A stretch of 45,752 nucleotides of DNA from Bacillota bacterium (GCA_023395595.1 JAEWYO010000062.1:1-45752); one strand, 5' to 3'. Positions 33,205-42,350 are shown, numbered from the stretch's first letter. A program made the numbers and translations. Notes: a model not told the origin generated them from the letters alone.

Positions 33205-33230
33205 GTCAGTCCTCCAAATTGATTGCTGGG

Positions 33231-34106
33231 TTAGATCAGTTCATAGCCCTTCAAGGTGTCCTCAATCAGGCGCATGCTGGCGGCAGACGGTGGGACGAGC
33301 GGTAGACGTACATCCGGCTCGCAGAGTTGCATGAGTCCCATCATGGCTTTGAGCGGGATTGGGTTGACTTCGCAGAATGCGGCTTTCCAGATCGGAATCA
33401 GTTGCAGCTGCAACTGCCGCGCAAGCTGGATATCGCCTTTGAAGAATGCTTCGCACAGCGCGTGCATTTCGCCGGGGACGATGTTTGCGATCGTGGAAAT
33501 GACGCCCTTGCCGCCAATGCTAAGCACGGGCAGAACATGGTCATCGTTGCCGGAGTAGATGTCGCACTGCGGGCAAAGCGCCGCGATATTAACGATCTGC
33601 TCGATGTTACCGCTGGCTTCTTTGGTACCGACAATGTTCTCGTGGGTGCAAAGCTCCGCCATAGTCTGCGGCAGAATATTGAGTCCCGTGCGACCGGGCA
33701 CGTTGTAAACGATGATGGGGGTTTCCACCGCGTCGGCAACCGTGAAATAATGCCGCACAAGCCCCGCCTGAGACGTTTTGTTGTAGTAAGGCGTCACGAC
33801 GAGCAGCCCGTCCACACCGATTGCTTCGGCAGACTTACTGTTGCTGACTACCTCTTCGGTGTTGTTGCCGCCCGTGCTCGCGATAACAGGCACACGGCCG
33901 TTGACGCGCTCCACCACGAACTGAATCACGCTCAGGCGCTCGTCGGTCGAGAGCGTTGAGCTCTCGCCGGTCGTCGCCGCGCAGATGATGGCGTCCGTAC
34001 GGTTGGCGATCTGCAGTTCGATCAGCCGGGTAAACGCGGTGAAGTCAACCGCCCCGTTTTGAAACGGGGTTACGATTGCAACGCCGCTGCCACGAAAAAT
34101 TGACAT
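33231..34106 (-). CDS. dapA: 4-hydroxy-tetrahydrodipicolinate synthase
   Basis: A 291-residue TIM-barrel lyase condensing pyruvate with aspartate semialdehyde. The Schiff-base lysine is Lys162 in VGTKEASGN, catalytic Tyr134 sits in YNVPGRTG, and TTGESSTLS is present near residue 46. It starts six bases after asd, with GGAGG inside the end of asd, and is followed by dapB after 26 bases. Confidence 0.96.
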   Translation of the reverse strand: MSIFRGSGVAIVTPFQNGAVDFTAFTRLIELQIANRTDAIICAATTGESSTLSTDERLSVIQFVVERVNGRVPVIASTGGNNTEEVVSNSKSAEAIGVDGLLVVTPYYNKTSQAGLVRHYFTVADAVETPIIVYNVPGRTGLNILPQTMAELCTHENIVGTKEASGNIEQIVNIAALCPQCDIYSGNDDHVLPVLSIGGKGVISTIANIVPGEMHALCEAFFKGDIQLARQLQLQLIPIWKAAFCEVNPIPLKAMMGLMQLCEPDVRLPLVPPSAASMRLIEDTLKGYELI

Positions 34107-34112
34107 ACGTTC

Positions 34113-35120
34113 TTACGCCTCCCACTGACGAATGAGTTCCTGCGCAATCTGCACGGCGTTGGTTGCCGCGCCTTTGCGGATGTTGTCCGCAACGCACCAG
34201 AAGTTGATTCCGTTTTCAACCGAGAAGTCGCGGCGCAGGCGGCCGACATAGACGGGGTCTGTATCCGCGGCATAGATCGGCATGGGGTAGAGACCCTTCT
34301 CCGGATCGTCCTGCACGATGAGTCCTTCCGTGCTCTCCCAAAGCTTGCGGATATCGGCGACTTCAAACGGCTGTTCGAGTTCGACGTTGATGCTTTCACT
34401 ATGTCCGTGGAACACGGGCACACGCACCGTGGTCGCCGTAACGCGCAGATTCGGCAGGTCGAGAATCTTTCTGGATTCGTCGATCATCTTCTGCTCTTCC
34501 TTTGTGTAGCCGGTGTCGAGGAAGACGTCGATCTGCGGCAGAATGTTACCCGCGATGGGGTGCGGGAACTTCTTGGGAGATTCGCCTTTGAGACCGTTCT
34601 CCAAATCGCTATAGCCGCCCATACCCGCGCCGGATACCGCCTGATAGGTCGAGTAGACCACACGCTTTAGCCCGTATTTTACGGCAAGGGGCTTGAGTGC
34701 CACCATCGCCTGAATGGTCGAGCAATTCGGGTTTGCGATGATGCCTTTTTTCTTGTATTCCGGGATGGCGTGCGCGTTGACTTCCGGCACGACGAGCGGG
34801 ACATCCGGGTCCATGCGCCAGGTGCTGGAGTTATCGATGACCACCGCGCCGGAAGCGGCGACGATGGGCGCAAAAATCTTGGAGGTGCCGCCGCCTGCGG
34901 AGAACAGCGCGATATCAACGCCAAGATCTTTAAACGCATCCTCGGTCAGCTCACGAACGGTGTGTTTTTTGCCCATGAAGTCGACGGTAGTGCCCGCACT
35001 GCGTGCAGAGGCAAAGAGGAAGTATTCCGACGCCGGAAGTTTACGCTCTTCCAGTACGCGGAGGAACATTCTGCCGACCATCCCTGTGGCGCCGACAACT
35101 GCGATCTTGTACTGTTTCAT
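34113..35120 (-). CDS. asd: Aspartate-semialdehyde dehydrogenase
   Basis: A 335-residue NADPH enzyme that reduces aspartyl phosphate to the semialdehyde, the branch point for lysine, threonine and methionine. GATGMVGRM binds the cofactor, active-site Cys133 lies in NPNCSTIQ, and the later His region is VPVFHGHSE. First gene of the lysine/diaminopimelate operon on the minus strand. The start codon has no convincing Shine-Dalgarno and follows a leader hairpin. Confidence 0.96.
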   Translation of the reverse strand: MKQYKIAVVGATGMVGRMFLRVLEERKLPASEYFLFASARSAGTTVDFMGKKHTVRELTEDAFKDLGVDIALFSAGGGTSKIFAPIVAASGAVVIDNSSTWRMDPDVPLVVPEVNAHAIPEYKKKGIIANPNCSTIQAMVALKPLAVKYGLKRVVYSTYQAVSGAGMGGYSDLENGLKGESPKKFPHPIAGNILPQIDVFLDTGYTKEEQKMIDESRKILDLPNLRVTATTVRVPVFHGHSESINVELEQPFEVADIRKLWESTEGLIVQDDPEKGLYPMPIYAADTDPVYVGRLRRDFSVENGINFWCVADNIRKGAATNAVQIAQELIRQWEA

Positions 35121-35134
35121 GTTGCGCTTGTGTT

Positions 35135-35159
35135 CGCGTTCCTGACAAGCAGGAGCGCG
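35135..35159 (-). promoter_or_regulatory. Leader hairpin just before asd
   Basis: CGCGCTCCTG-CTTGT-CAGGAACGCG on the minus strand, 10-bp stem with one mismatch, ending about 14 bases before the asd ATG. No lysine riboswitch can be seen in the short leader (about 55 bases). Confidence 0.5.
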
Positions 35160-35180
35160 GCCTTTCTTATAGTTACGTTG

Positions 35181-35209
35181 ATTTTAATAAATATTCACTG
35201 GTTTGTCAA
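35181..35209 (-). promoter_or_regulatory. Promoter of the asd-dapA-dapB operon
   Basis: On the minus strand TTGACA, 17 bp, TAAAAT, about 60 bases upstream of asd. Confidence 0.8.
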
Positions 35210-35274
35210 ATGAGATCAGCGATATTATACGATATATATTTGCGGGAACGCCCTTTTTGTTGTACAATAAAAAA

Positions 35275-35302
35275 TTGAACACGTATGCACACCCTGTATG
35301 AA
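35275..35302 (+). promoter_or_regulatory. Candidate promoter of the methyltransferase gene
   Basis: TTGAAC, 16 bp, TATGAA. The -10 is the left arm of an inverted repeat TATGAATA / TATTCATA (35297-35304 and 35324-35331). Confidence 0.5.
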
Positions 35303-35378
35303 TATGGTATGAACAAATACGGTTATTCATATAGGATATGCACGGGCATCATCCGGCCAGAAGGGGGGCGGCAAAAAT

Positions 35379-36149
35379 ATGACGCAGGCGTATGACGAAT
35401 TTGCCGCTTACTACGACCGCCTTATGGCGGATGTGGACTATTCCGCTTGGGCAGGATACCTCGTCGAACTGCTGCAGGAGCATGACGTTTTGCCGGAGAT
35501 GGCGGTACTCGACTGCGCCTGCGGTACGGGAGAAATCACGCTGCGGCTCCATCGGGCGGGCTATCGCATGACCGGCGCGGATGCATCGGCGAGCATGCTC
35601 GAGCACGCGCAGCACAAGGCGAGAAAATCCGGAGCGAAGATCGCGTTCGTACAGCAAACGCTGCAAAACATCTGCGTTCACAAGCCTGTTTCGGCGATTA
35701 CATGCGCTTGTGACGGCGTGAACTATTTACTCTCAAGAGATGATGTGCTTGCGTTTTTTGCCGGCGCAAACCGCGCGCTGAAGGACGGCGGGCTGCTGCT
35801 ATTTGATGTATCCAGCGCGTTCAAGCTGGAACACATCCTCGGTGGGCAAATATTTGGCGAGGACGAGCCGGAGTGTACCTATCTTTGGCAGAATTGTTTT
35901 GACCCGGAATCGCGCCTGCTGGAGATGCGACTTGCGTTCTTCACTCCGGACGGATTGGGTACGTATAAGCGCTTTGACGAGCGGCATTTGCAGCGCGCGC
36001 ACACGCAAGCGGAGTTGACGGAGTTTCTCCAAACGTCAGGATTTTCTCTGGAAGGCGTGTATGACGCGTTCACGAAAAAAGAACCGAAGCCGGACAGTGA
36101 AAGAATTCAGTTTATTGCGCGAAAAGCTACTTCGATCCAATTAAACTGA
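35379..36149 (+). CDS. Class I SAM-dependent methyltransferase
   Basis: A 256-residue methyltransferase: YDEFAAYYDRLMAD at the N-terminus as in YqeM-type proteins, motif I VLDCACGTGEITLRL, the acidic residue of TGADASASML, and DGVNYLL. AAGGGGGG lies 10 bases before the ATG. The acceptor is unknown. First of a plus-strand run with hslO and the TPR gene. Confidence 0.88.
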   Translation: MTQAYDEFAAYYDRLMADVDYSAWAGYLVELLQEHDVLPEMAVLDCACGTGEITLRLHRAGYRMTGADASASMLEHAQHKARKSGAKIAFVQQTLQNICVHKPVSAITCACDGVNYLLSRDDVLAFFAGANRALKDGGLLLFDVSSAFKLEHILGGQIFGEDEPECTYLWQNCFDPESRLLEMRLAFFTPDGLGTYKRFDERHLQRAHTQAELTEFLQTSGFSLEGVYDAFTKKEPKPDSERIQFIARKATSIQLN

Positions 36150-36205
36150 AACAAAAAACAAGTATCACGAAAAACTACTATAAAGAAAGAGAACCAGAAT
36201 CACAC

Positions 36206-37144
36206 ATGAAAGACAACGTTTTACGATATAAACCGGAGCACAAAGACCGCCTGATCCAGTGCGTAGCGGCGGATGGCATGGTGCGCATTGCATTTATCGA
36301 CGGCACAAATCTCGTGCAAGAGGCAAAGACTCTTCTCAAACTCTCCCGTGTGGCAACCGCTGCGCTCGGGCGTCAGCTCATGATGACCGCCATCATGTCC
36401 GCCGACCTGAAGGGCGAACACGACCTTGTTTCGACGATTCTCAAAGGCGACGGACCCGCGGGCAGCATGATCTGCACCGGAAACAGTCGTCTGGAGGTAA
36501 AAGGCAGCGTGACCAATCCAGACGTGGAGCTCCCGATCAACGAACTGGGCAAACTGGATGTCGGCGGGTTTGTTGGCCGCAGCGGGAAACTCTCGGTGGT
36601 CAGCGACCTCGGACTGAAAGAGCCGTACGTGGGGCTGAGCAACATCGTCTCCGGTGAAGTGGCAATGGACTTTGCGAACTACTATGCCGCGAGTTTGCAG
36701 CGGCCTGCGCTGGTTTATCTCGGCGTGCGCGTGCGCTCCGAAACGGGCGATGTTCGCGCGGCAGCAGGTGTGTTTGCAGAGCCGCTGCCGGGATGCCCGG
36801 AGGATGTCATCGACCGTCTGCAGGCAAAGAGCAGTGAGATTGCGCAGTTTTCCGAACGGCTGGACGCGGGCGAAACGCCGCAAGAGTTGCTGGAGAGCGC
36901 GTTTGGTGAATTTGGTCTCGTTTATGCGAGTGAGCGGGAACCGCTTTATCATTGCGATTGTTCGCGTGAGCGGATTGAACGCGCGCTGATTTCAACCGGT
37001 GCGGTTGAACTTGGCGACATGATTGATGAAGACCACGGTGCGGAAGTGACCTGTCGCTTTTGCGACAAGGTCTATACATTTACCGAAGAAGACCTTCGTG
37101 CGCTGTTAAAAGCCGCGACACCAAGAGAAGATGAAGACGAGTAA
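36206..37144 (+). CDS. hslO: Redox-regulated chaperone Hsp33
   Basis: A 312-residue holdase activated by oxidation. The N-terminal domain has LLKLSRVATAALGRQLMMTAIMSADLKGE, and the C-terminal zinc centre has the four cysteines HCDCS and CRFC (CxC then CxxC). Length is normal apart from a short acidic tail. The tail overlaps the next gene by 14 bases in another frame. Confidence 0.96.
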   Translation: MKDNVLRYKPEHKDRLIQCVAADGMVRIAFIDGTNLVQEAKTLLKLSRVATAALGRQLMMTAIMSADLKGEHDLVSTILKGDGPAGSMICTGNSRLEVKGSVTNPDVELPINELGKLDVGGFVGRSGKLSVVSDLGLKEPYVGLSNIVSGEVAMDFANYYAASLQRPALVYLGVRVRSETGDVRAAAGVFAEPLPGCPEDVIDRLQAKSSEIAQFSERLDAGETPQELLESAFGEFGLVYASEREPLYHCDCSRERIERALISTGAVELGDMIDEDHGAEVTCRFCDKVYTFTEEDLRALLKAATPREDEDE

Positions 37145-38852
37145 AACAGGAAAAGTGATCCCGTTTTCGCAGAACGCTACATTCTATATGAAGCGCGGCG
37201 CGAAGGAACTGGAAAAAAACGATTTGATCGCGGCGATCTCAAGATACCGCGAGGCATACGAGCGCGCGCCGGAAGACGCGGAGATTGCCGTTGCTCTTGC
37301 GGAAATTCTCAGCCAGATGCAACGATTTGAGGAGAGCAACCGCATTCTGTTTCGCTTGCTCGCAGATCGCGAAGATGCGCCAGCGGAATGCCACTTTGGA
37401 CTTGCCTGCAACTATTTTGGTTTGCAGGACTATGACCGCGCGGCGGACAGCCTCGAAGATTATCTGGAGCTGGAGCCGGACGGCATGTTTGCCGCCGACG
37501 CAGAGGATTTGCTTGATCTGATTGATGACGACGAAGCTATGTTTGAAAGCACGGGCCTCAAGGGTGACGATGATTATGAAGACAACGCGGTGACGCATTT
37601 TGCCCGATCACTGTTGTCCAGTGGTGAGGTTTCCTATGCAGTGGAGGAGCTTGAGCGCCGCAATAGTCAGACGCCGCGTTCGCTGAAGATCCGCGAACAG
37701 CTTGCGGTGGCCTATTTCATTGCAAACCGGCGGGACGAGGCAAAACAGGTTGCAAACGGAATTCTCGAAGAGGACGCACAGAACATCCTCGCAAACAGCA
37801 CCCTTGCGCTTGCGGAAATCGAGGAAGGCAACCGAACGGCAGCAATTGCGCGGCTGGATGAAATGCTCAAGATCCACTCGCTGGATGCAGAGGAGTTGCA
37901 CAGCATTGCGGTGCTTCAGCTCGACTTGGAGCAATTTGCGGACGCGGAGAAGACGCTCGCGCAGATGATGCACCTGATGCCGTATGACGAAAATGTGCTT
38001 CACAAGCTCGCCTATGCACGCTTTATGCAAGGCGATGCAGAGGGTGCCAAGGTGCATTATCAAAAACTGCTGCGTATCGACCCGCATGACACAGTTGCAA
38101 AGTATTACCTGAATCAATGCAAACACTCGGAGAACGCAGGAAAGCGGCCAAACGCAAAATGGATCATCCCGTATCAGGTGCCGTTTTCGGAGGCGTTCCG
38201 CAGGCTCAACCATCTCAACCGTGTGCTCGCATTGCCGGGTGATGAACTCAATCATGCCTGGGCGGAGGATGCCGCGTTTCGAGACTTGCTCGTTTGGGCG
38301 ATTTCGCTTTCCGATCTGCGTGTCAAGCGCAGCATGCTTTCTCTCGTATTTACGTTTGGCGACCAGAATGCGCAGCATGTTTTGCGCGATTTTCTCTTGC
38401 GCACCGACCAGCCGGATGAGCTCAAACGCGCAGTGTTCGGCATGCTCAAGCATCTGGAGGCAAAAGAGCCGTACATGGCGTATCTCAACGGCCGCTGGAT
38501 CAAAGGCCGCGTGAGCTTGTTGGAGCTCGACTATAAGCTGCCGGCTTCATACGAAGGCGTGATGCAAGTGCTTATGCAGTTTATGCTTGGCAATTGCCGC
38601 GAGGAATGCGCAACAGAAGCTGCACGCATCTTCCAGCGGTATGTGGACAGCCTCGACAAGAAATTCCCGCGCATTTCGGCAGCGCAGGAAATTTCGTTTG
38701 CCGCCGCGCTGGAATATCTCGGTAGAATCGGCTGCGGAGAGAGTGTTTCTCAAGACGAGATAGGCGACATCTATCGCGTTTCAAAATCCCGTTTGCGCAA
38801 TGCACTCTTAAAACTAGAGCCGTTTGCAGCAAAGCCGGAACTCACGAAATAA
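37131..38852 (+). CDS. TPR-repeat protein
   Basis: A 573-residue soluble protein of helical hairpin repeats. TPR-like units are visible around residues 20-85 (AISRYREAYERAPEDAEIAVALAEI), 165-245 and 265-325 (LHKLAYARFMQGDAEGAKVHY). The C-terminal 200 residues are a less regular helical domain (AWAEDAAFRDLLVWAISLSDLRVKRSML). No catalytic motif. Its ATG lies inside the end of hslO, so expression is coupled. It probably acts as a protein-binding scaffold; partner unknown. Confidence 0.85.
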   Translation: MKTSKTGKVIPFSQNATFYMKRGAKELEKNDLIAAISRYREAYERAPEDAEIAVALAEILSQMQRFEESNRILFRLLADREDAPAECHFGLACNYFGLQDYDRAADSLEDYLELEPDGMFAADAEDLLDLIDDDEAMFESTGLKGDDDYEDNAVTHFARSLLSSGEVSYAVEELERRNSQTPRSLKIREQLAVAYFIANRRDEAKQVANGILEEDAQNILANSTLALAEIEEGNRTAAIARLDEMLKIHSLDAEELHSIAVLQLDLEQFADAEKTLAQMMHLMPYDENVLHKLAYARFMQGDAEGAKVHYQKLLRIDPHDTVAKYYLNQCKHSENAGKRPNAKWIIPYQVPFSEAFRRLNHLNRVLALPGDELNHAWAEDAAFRDLLVWAISLSDLRVKRSMLSLVFTFGDQNAQHVLRDFLLRTDQPDELKRAVFGMLKHLEAKEPYMAYLNGRWIKGRVSLLELDYKLPASYEGVMQVLMQFMLGNCREECATEAARIFQRYVDSLDKKFPRISAAQEISFAAALEYLGRIGCGESVSQDEIGDIYRVSKSRLRNALLKLEPFAAKPELTK

Positions 38853-38909
38853 CGTACTAATCACAAGCAAAAAGAACAAACGATTGCGCAACGGCAAAGA
38901 GGAGAATCG

Positions 38910-40022
38910 ATGAAGTTTATTGCAACCTGCAAGCTCGGTCTTGAGTCGCTGGTCACACGGCAGCTGCACGATCTGGATATTGAAGTATTAGAGACGGCGG
39001 ATGCGCGCGTCTCATTTGTTGGCGGCGCGGAGGCGATGGTGAAATCACTCCTCTGGCTGCGCACTGCTGAGCGCGTATTGCTCGTGGTGGATGAGTTTGA
39101 TGCCGAGACGTTTGACGAGCTGTTTGAAAAGACAAAAGCGGTGCGCTGGAAACAGTTTCTCAAGCCTGAGACAAACATTCACGTCACAGGAAAGTCTGCA
39201 AAAAGCACGCTCTTTTCAGTGAGCGACTGCCAGAGCATCGTGAAAAAAGCCATCGTGGAAAACCTGAAGACGGCGTATCGTACACAGGTGATCCCCGAAG
39301 GCGGGCGCGAAATCATCGTAGAAGTCGGATTGCTGCGCAACCACGTGTCGCTCTGCCTCGACTGCTGCGGCGCGGGACTCTCACGCAGGGGATACCGCAC
39401 CTATAACGTCGCGGCGCCGCTTTCTGAGACGCTCGGCGCGGCGATTGTGCAGCTTTCGCGCTTTCGTCCGGACAGCACGCTCATCGACCCGATGTGCGGC
39501 TCCGGTACGATGCCGATTGAAGCCGCGATGATTGCGCAAAACATCGCCCCGGGGCTTGGCCGCTCGTTTGCCGCGGAAAGCTGGTGGTTCTTCGACCAGG
39601 GAATCTGGACGCGGGAGAGGCAAAACGCCCTTGATGCGCGCACCAACCAGAAGATCGACGTACGCGGGTTCGACATCGACGAACGGAGCATCGACCTGTG
39701 TAAGAAACACGCGAAGAAGGCGGGCGTGTTCTGCGACTGGCGTGTGCAGGACATCAAGGACTTCAATGTGACGGAGAAGAGCGGAATCATCGTTTGCAAC
39801 CCGCCCTATGGTGAGCGGATGCTGGAGAAGGATGATGCAAAACTGCTCTATCTCATCATGCGCCGCGTGTTTACGCCGCACCCGGGCTGGAGTGTCAATG
39901 TGTTTACCGGCATGCGGGAGTTTGAGCAGGTCTATGGTACGCGTGCGGACAAGCGCAGGAAACTCACCAACGGCGGCATGCCCTGCACACTGTATCAGTA
40001 TTTTGGCAAGAGAGACGTTTGA
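38910..40022 (+). CDS. THUMP-domain rRNA/tRNA guanine-N2 methyltransferase (RlmL-like)
   Basis: A 370-residue RNA methyltransferase of the YpsC/RlmL group. The N-terminal ferredoxin-like and THUMP domains (1-160) precede the Rossmann methyltransferase with LIDPMCGSGTMPIEAA and the amino-methylating motif NPPYGERM. In E. coli the homologous RlmL domain methylates G2445 of 23S rRNA; the exact target here is inferred. GGAG precedes the ATG. Confidence 0.93.
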   Translation: MKFIATCKLGLESLVTRQLHDLDIEVLETADARVSFVGGAEAMVKSLLWLRTAERVLLVVDEFDAETFDELFEKTKAVRWKQFLKPETNIHVTGKSAKSTLFSVSDCQSIVKKAIVENLKTAYRTQVIPEGGREIIVEVGLLRNHVSLCLDCCGAGLSRRGYRTYNVAAPLSETLGAAIVQLSRFRPDSTLIDPMCGSGTMPIEAAMIAQNIAPGLGRSFAAESWWFFDQGIWTRERQNALDARTNQKIDVRGFDIDERSIDLCKKHAKKAGVFCDWRVQDIKDFNVTEKSGIIVCNPPYGERMLEKDDAKLLYLIMRRVFTPHPGWSVNVFTGMREFEQVYGTRADKRRKLTNGGMPCTLYQYFGKRDV

Positions 40023-40070
40023 TTTTTCTTTGGTATTTAGAACGGTATCGGCAATTGGAGTAGCGTAACG

Positions 40071-41282
40071 ATGAAATTTGCGGTCATTTTAGGCGACGGT
40101 ATGGCGGACTGGGCGGTGGAAGCTCTCGGCGGGAAAACCCCGCTTGAGGTGGCAAACCACCCATACATGGACAAGTTTGCACAGGACGGTATATTCGGGC
40201 TCGTGAAAACCGTACCCGATGGCATGAAACCGGGAAGTGACACGGCGAATCTCTCTGTTTTTGGGTATGATCCCAAGCAGTACTATTCGGGGCGCTCTCC
40301 GCTCGAAGCAGCCAGCCTCGGCATCGATCTGGTGCAAACAGACGTCACCTACCGCTGCAATCTAGTGACCCTCTCCGGTGAAGAAAACTTGCGTGACACG
40401 GCGATGGTTGACTACAGCGCAGGCGAAATCTCCACCGAGGAAGCACGCGAGTTGATCCTCTTCCTTGACGAAAAACTATCGAGCGAGGGCGTTCGGCTGT
40501 ATCCGGGCTTTTCCTACCGGCACTGCCTGGTGCTCAATCATGCGGAAACAGGCGCGGAGCTGACCCCACCGCACGATTTTTCCGGTAAGCCCGTCGCGGG
40601 GCGCTTGCCCTGCGGCACGAATGAAGCGCTCTTGATGCACTGGATGACGCAAGCGCATATGATGCTAAAGGATCACCCGGTCAATCGCGCGCGTGTCGCC
40701 GCGGGTAAGAATCCCGCAAATGCGATCTGGTTCTGGGGCGAGGGAAGAAAACCCGCGCTCACGCCATTTTTTGATAAGACGGGGCTCAAGGGCGCGGTCA
40801 TCTCGGCGGTCGATCTGATTCAGGGAATTGGAAGATGCGCGGAGATGGAGGTTGTCAAGGTGGAAGGAGCAACAGGTACCTTCGAAACCAACTTTGCAGG
40901 AAAGGCCGACGCCGCAATCGACGTGCTTTCGCGCGGGGCGGACTATGTCTATGTGCATATCGAAGCCGCCGACGAATGCGGACACCACGGGCAGGTGAAG
41001 GAGAAGGTCTACTCGATTGAGCAGATCGATTCTCAGGTGATCCGACCAATCTTTGACTATTTGGAACGCTGCGGCGAAGATTACGCAATTCTCGTGCTGC
41101 CGGATCATCCAACGCCGATTCAGATTCGCACGCACTCCGCTGAACCTGTTCCGTTTGCGCTCTATCGAAAAGGCGACTACGCGGGTAGAAGCCTGCGCTA
41201 TACCGAGAGCGATGCCAAGACAACCGGGGTGTATGAGGATGCAGGGCATCGCCTGATCGACCGGCTGAAGAGCGGCAGATAG
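40071..41282 (+). CDS. apgM: Cofactor-independent phosphoglycerate mutase, ApgM type
   Basis: A 403-residue metalloenzyme of the alkaline phosphatase superfamily interconverting 3- and 2-phosphoglycerate. The N-terminal VILGDGMADW, catalytic Ser in PGSDTANLSVFGYDP, and metal-binding IEAADECGHHG and LPDHPTPIQIRTHS are present. It is the archaeal-type form (about 400 residues) rather than the longer GpmI. Some members are annotated as phosphonopyruvate decarboxylase-related, but the motif set favours the mutase. Confidence 0.94.
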   Translation: MKFAVILGDGMADWAVEALGGKTPLEVANHPYMDKFAQDGIFGLVKTVPDGMKPGSDTANLSVFGYDPKQYYSGRSPLEAASLGIDLVQTDVTYRCNLVTLSGEENLRDTAMVDYSAGEISTEEARELILFLDEKLSSEGVRLYPGFSYRHCLVLNHAETGAELTPPHDFSGKPVAGRLPCGTNEALLMHWMTQAHMMLKDHPVNRARVAAGKNPANAIWFWGEGRKPALTPFFDKTGLKGAVISAVDLIQGIGRCAEMEVVKVEGATGTFETNFAGKADAAIDVLSRGADYVYVHIEAADECGHHGQVKEKVYSIEQIDSQVIRPIFDYLERCGEDYAILVLPDHPTPIQIRTHSAEPVPFALYRKGDYAGRSLRYTESDAKTTGVYEDAGHRLIDRLKSGR

Positions 41283-41353
41283 AGCTCCTCGAAAAGCAAG
41301 AAAAACATTTTTCGCAAAATGCGTAAAAACACGATTTGATATGCATTCTGTGC

Positions 41354-41382
41354 TTGACATTTTAAGCGCCAGTGGTTAAAAT
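41354..41382 (+). promoter_or_regulatory. Promoter of tRNA-Arg
   Basis: TTGACA, 17 bp, TAAAAT; 22 bases before the tRNA. Confidence 0.85.
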
Positions 41383-41404
41383 AATCAAGCACGCGAAAGT
41401 GCAT

Positions 41405-41480
41405 GCGCTTGTAGCTCAGTGGATAGAGTGCCCGGCTACGAACCGGTAGGTCGCAGGTTCAAATCCTGCCAGGCGCGCCA
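41405..41480 (+). tRNA. tRNA-Arg (ACG)
   Basis: Acceptor GCGCTTG / CAGGCGC with a T-G pair, D arm GCTCAGTGGATAGAGT, anticodon arm CCGGC-TACGAA-CCGG with anticodon ACG (wobble A expected to become inosine), T arm GCAGGTTCAAATCCTGC, encoded CCA. Confidence 0.97.
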
Positions 41481-41488
41481 GTTTTTTG

Positions 41489-41523
41489 AAAACCCGCAGG
41501 ACGAAATCCTGTGGGTTTTCTTT
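41489..41523 (+). terminator. Terminator of tRNA-Arg
   Basis: AAAACCCGCAGGA / TCCTGTGGGTTTT with a CGAAA loop, followed by CTTTTC. Confidence 0.85.
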
Positions 41524-41643
41524 TCATAAAACCAGAACGTTTTGATTTCAGAGAAAATGATTCCACATGCGTTCAATAGGGTTATCCATCAGCGATTCAA
41601 CAGCATACAATTCTATGAAAAAAATCATACTGGCAAAAGTGAT

Positions 41644-41670
41644 TGTTTTTCTGATGACGTTTGTTATAAT
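41644..41670 (+). promoter_or_regulatory. Candidate promoter of the RNHCP gene
   Basis: TATAAT at 41665-41670 with TTGTTT 15 bp upstream. It would give a leader of about 190 bases, which holds the hairpins listed below. The stretch 41524-41643 before it shows nothing recognisable. Confidence 0.5.
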
Positions 41671-41783
41671 AAACGTGCTGTATATAGCATTTTGGCAGTT
41701 TTAGGGGACTACCCCCAAAAAACGTATTACAGAAAGAAGAAAGGGGATTTATTTTTTTGAATAGATTGAGTAACGTGGTTATT

Positions 41784-41860
41784 GTTGCAAACCGGGAGGT
41801 TTGCGACAAATAAATCAGCGCATTCCTCCCAAAAGGAACGACAAATACTTTTTGGAGGAT
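41784..41860 (+). promoter_or_regulatory. Structured leader that buries the RNHCP Shine-Dalgarno
   Basis: Hairpin 1: GTTGCAAACC-GGGA-GGTTTGCGAC (41784-41807), ten pairs with one wobble. Hairpin 2: TCCTCCCAAAAG (41824-41835) with CTTTTTGGAGGA (41848-41859), eleven pairs and one mismatch around a 12-base loop. The right arm of hairpin 2 is the Shine-Dalgarno itself (TTGGAGGA), 8 bases before the ATG. A CGACAAATA direct repeat (41804 and 41840) lies in the loop and linker. Confidence 0.75.
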
Positions 41861-41867
41861 AAATCTC

Positions 41868-42299
41868 ATGAATCGTGAAAACAAACGAAAACAATTTGAC
41901 AAGGGCTATTACAAAACGCATGCCTGCAACGATATATTCACCTGTAAAGTCTGCGGGCGAGAGGTGATTCCATCCGGTGCCGGAAGTGATCATCGCAATC
42001 ATTGCCCCAATTGTCTTTCCAGCCAGCATGTGGATATTGAACCCGGTGATCGGGAATCCGATTGCGGCGGCGTGATGGACCCCGTGGCTGTCTGGGTGCG
42101 CAAGGGTGGCGAATGGGCTCTGATCCATCGCTGCCGGCGATGCGGCGCTCTATCATCGAACCGTGTCGCAGCGGACGATAACCCGATGAAACTGATGAGC
42201 ATTGCGATGAAACCGCTTTGCGATCCGCCATTTCCCGTGGAACACATCGAGAAAATGGTAGCGGCAATGGGCGGAGACGGTAGCTTGCGAAACGAATAA
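41868..42299 (+). CDS. RNHCP domain zinc-binding protein
   Basis: A 143-residue protein of the RNHCP family, named for the motif seen here as HRNHCPNCLSSQH. Cysteine pairs CKVCG, CPNC and CRRCG suggest two zinc ribbons. The function of the family is unknown; a nucleic-acid or ribosome-related role is plausible for such zinc ribbons but not shown. It is a single-gene unit with an unusual structured leader and ends at a hairpin terminator. Confidence 0.9.
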   Translation: MNRENKRKQFDKGYYKTHACNDIFTCKVCGREVIPSGAGSDHRNHCPNCLSSQHVDIEPGDRESDCGGVMDPVAVWVRKGGEWALIHRCRRCGALSSNRVAADDNPMKLMSIAMKPLCDPPFPVEHIEKMVAAMGGDGSLRNE

Positions 42300-42350
42300 G
42301 TCAGCTGCTTGCCCAAATCACTGGAGCCTAAAAACAAAAGAAATTGAAAA

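Noticed and set aside
35121..35378. Lysine riboswitch before asd
   Set aside because: The promoter leaves only about 55 bases of leader, too short for the lysine riboswitch.
41542..41760. 72-codon frame upstream of the RNHCP gene
   Set aside because: No ribosome binding site, no recognisable family, and it overlaps the probable promoter and leader.
41804..41848. CGACAAATA repeat read as Spo0A boxes
   Set aside because: The reverse complement TATTTGTCG lacks the CGAA end of the box, and the copies fall inside RNA hairpin arms and loops that explain them better.
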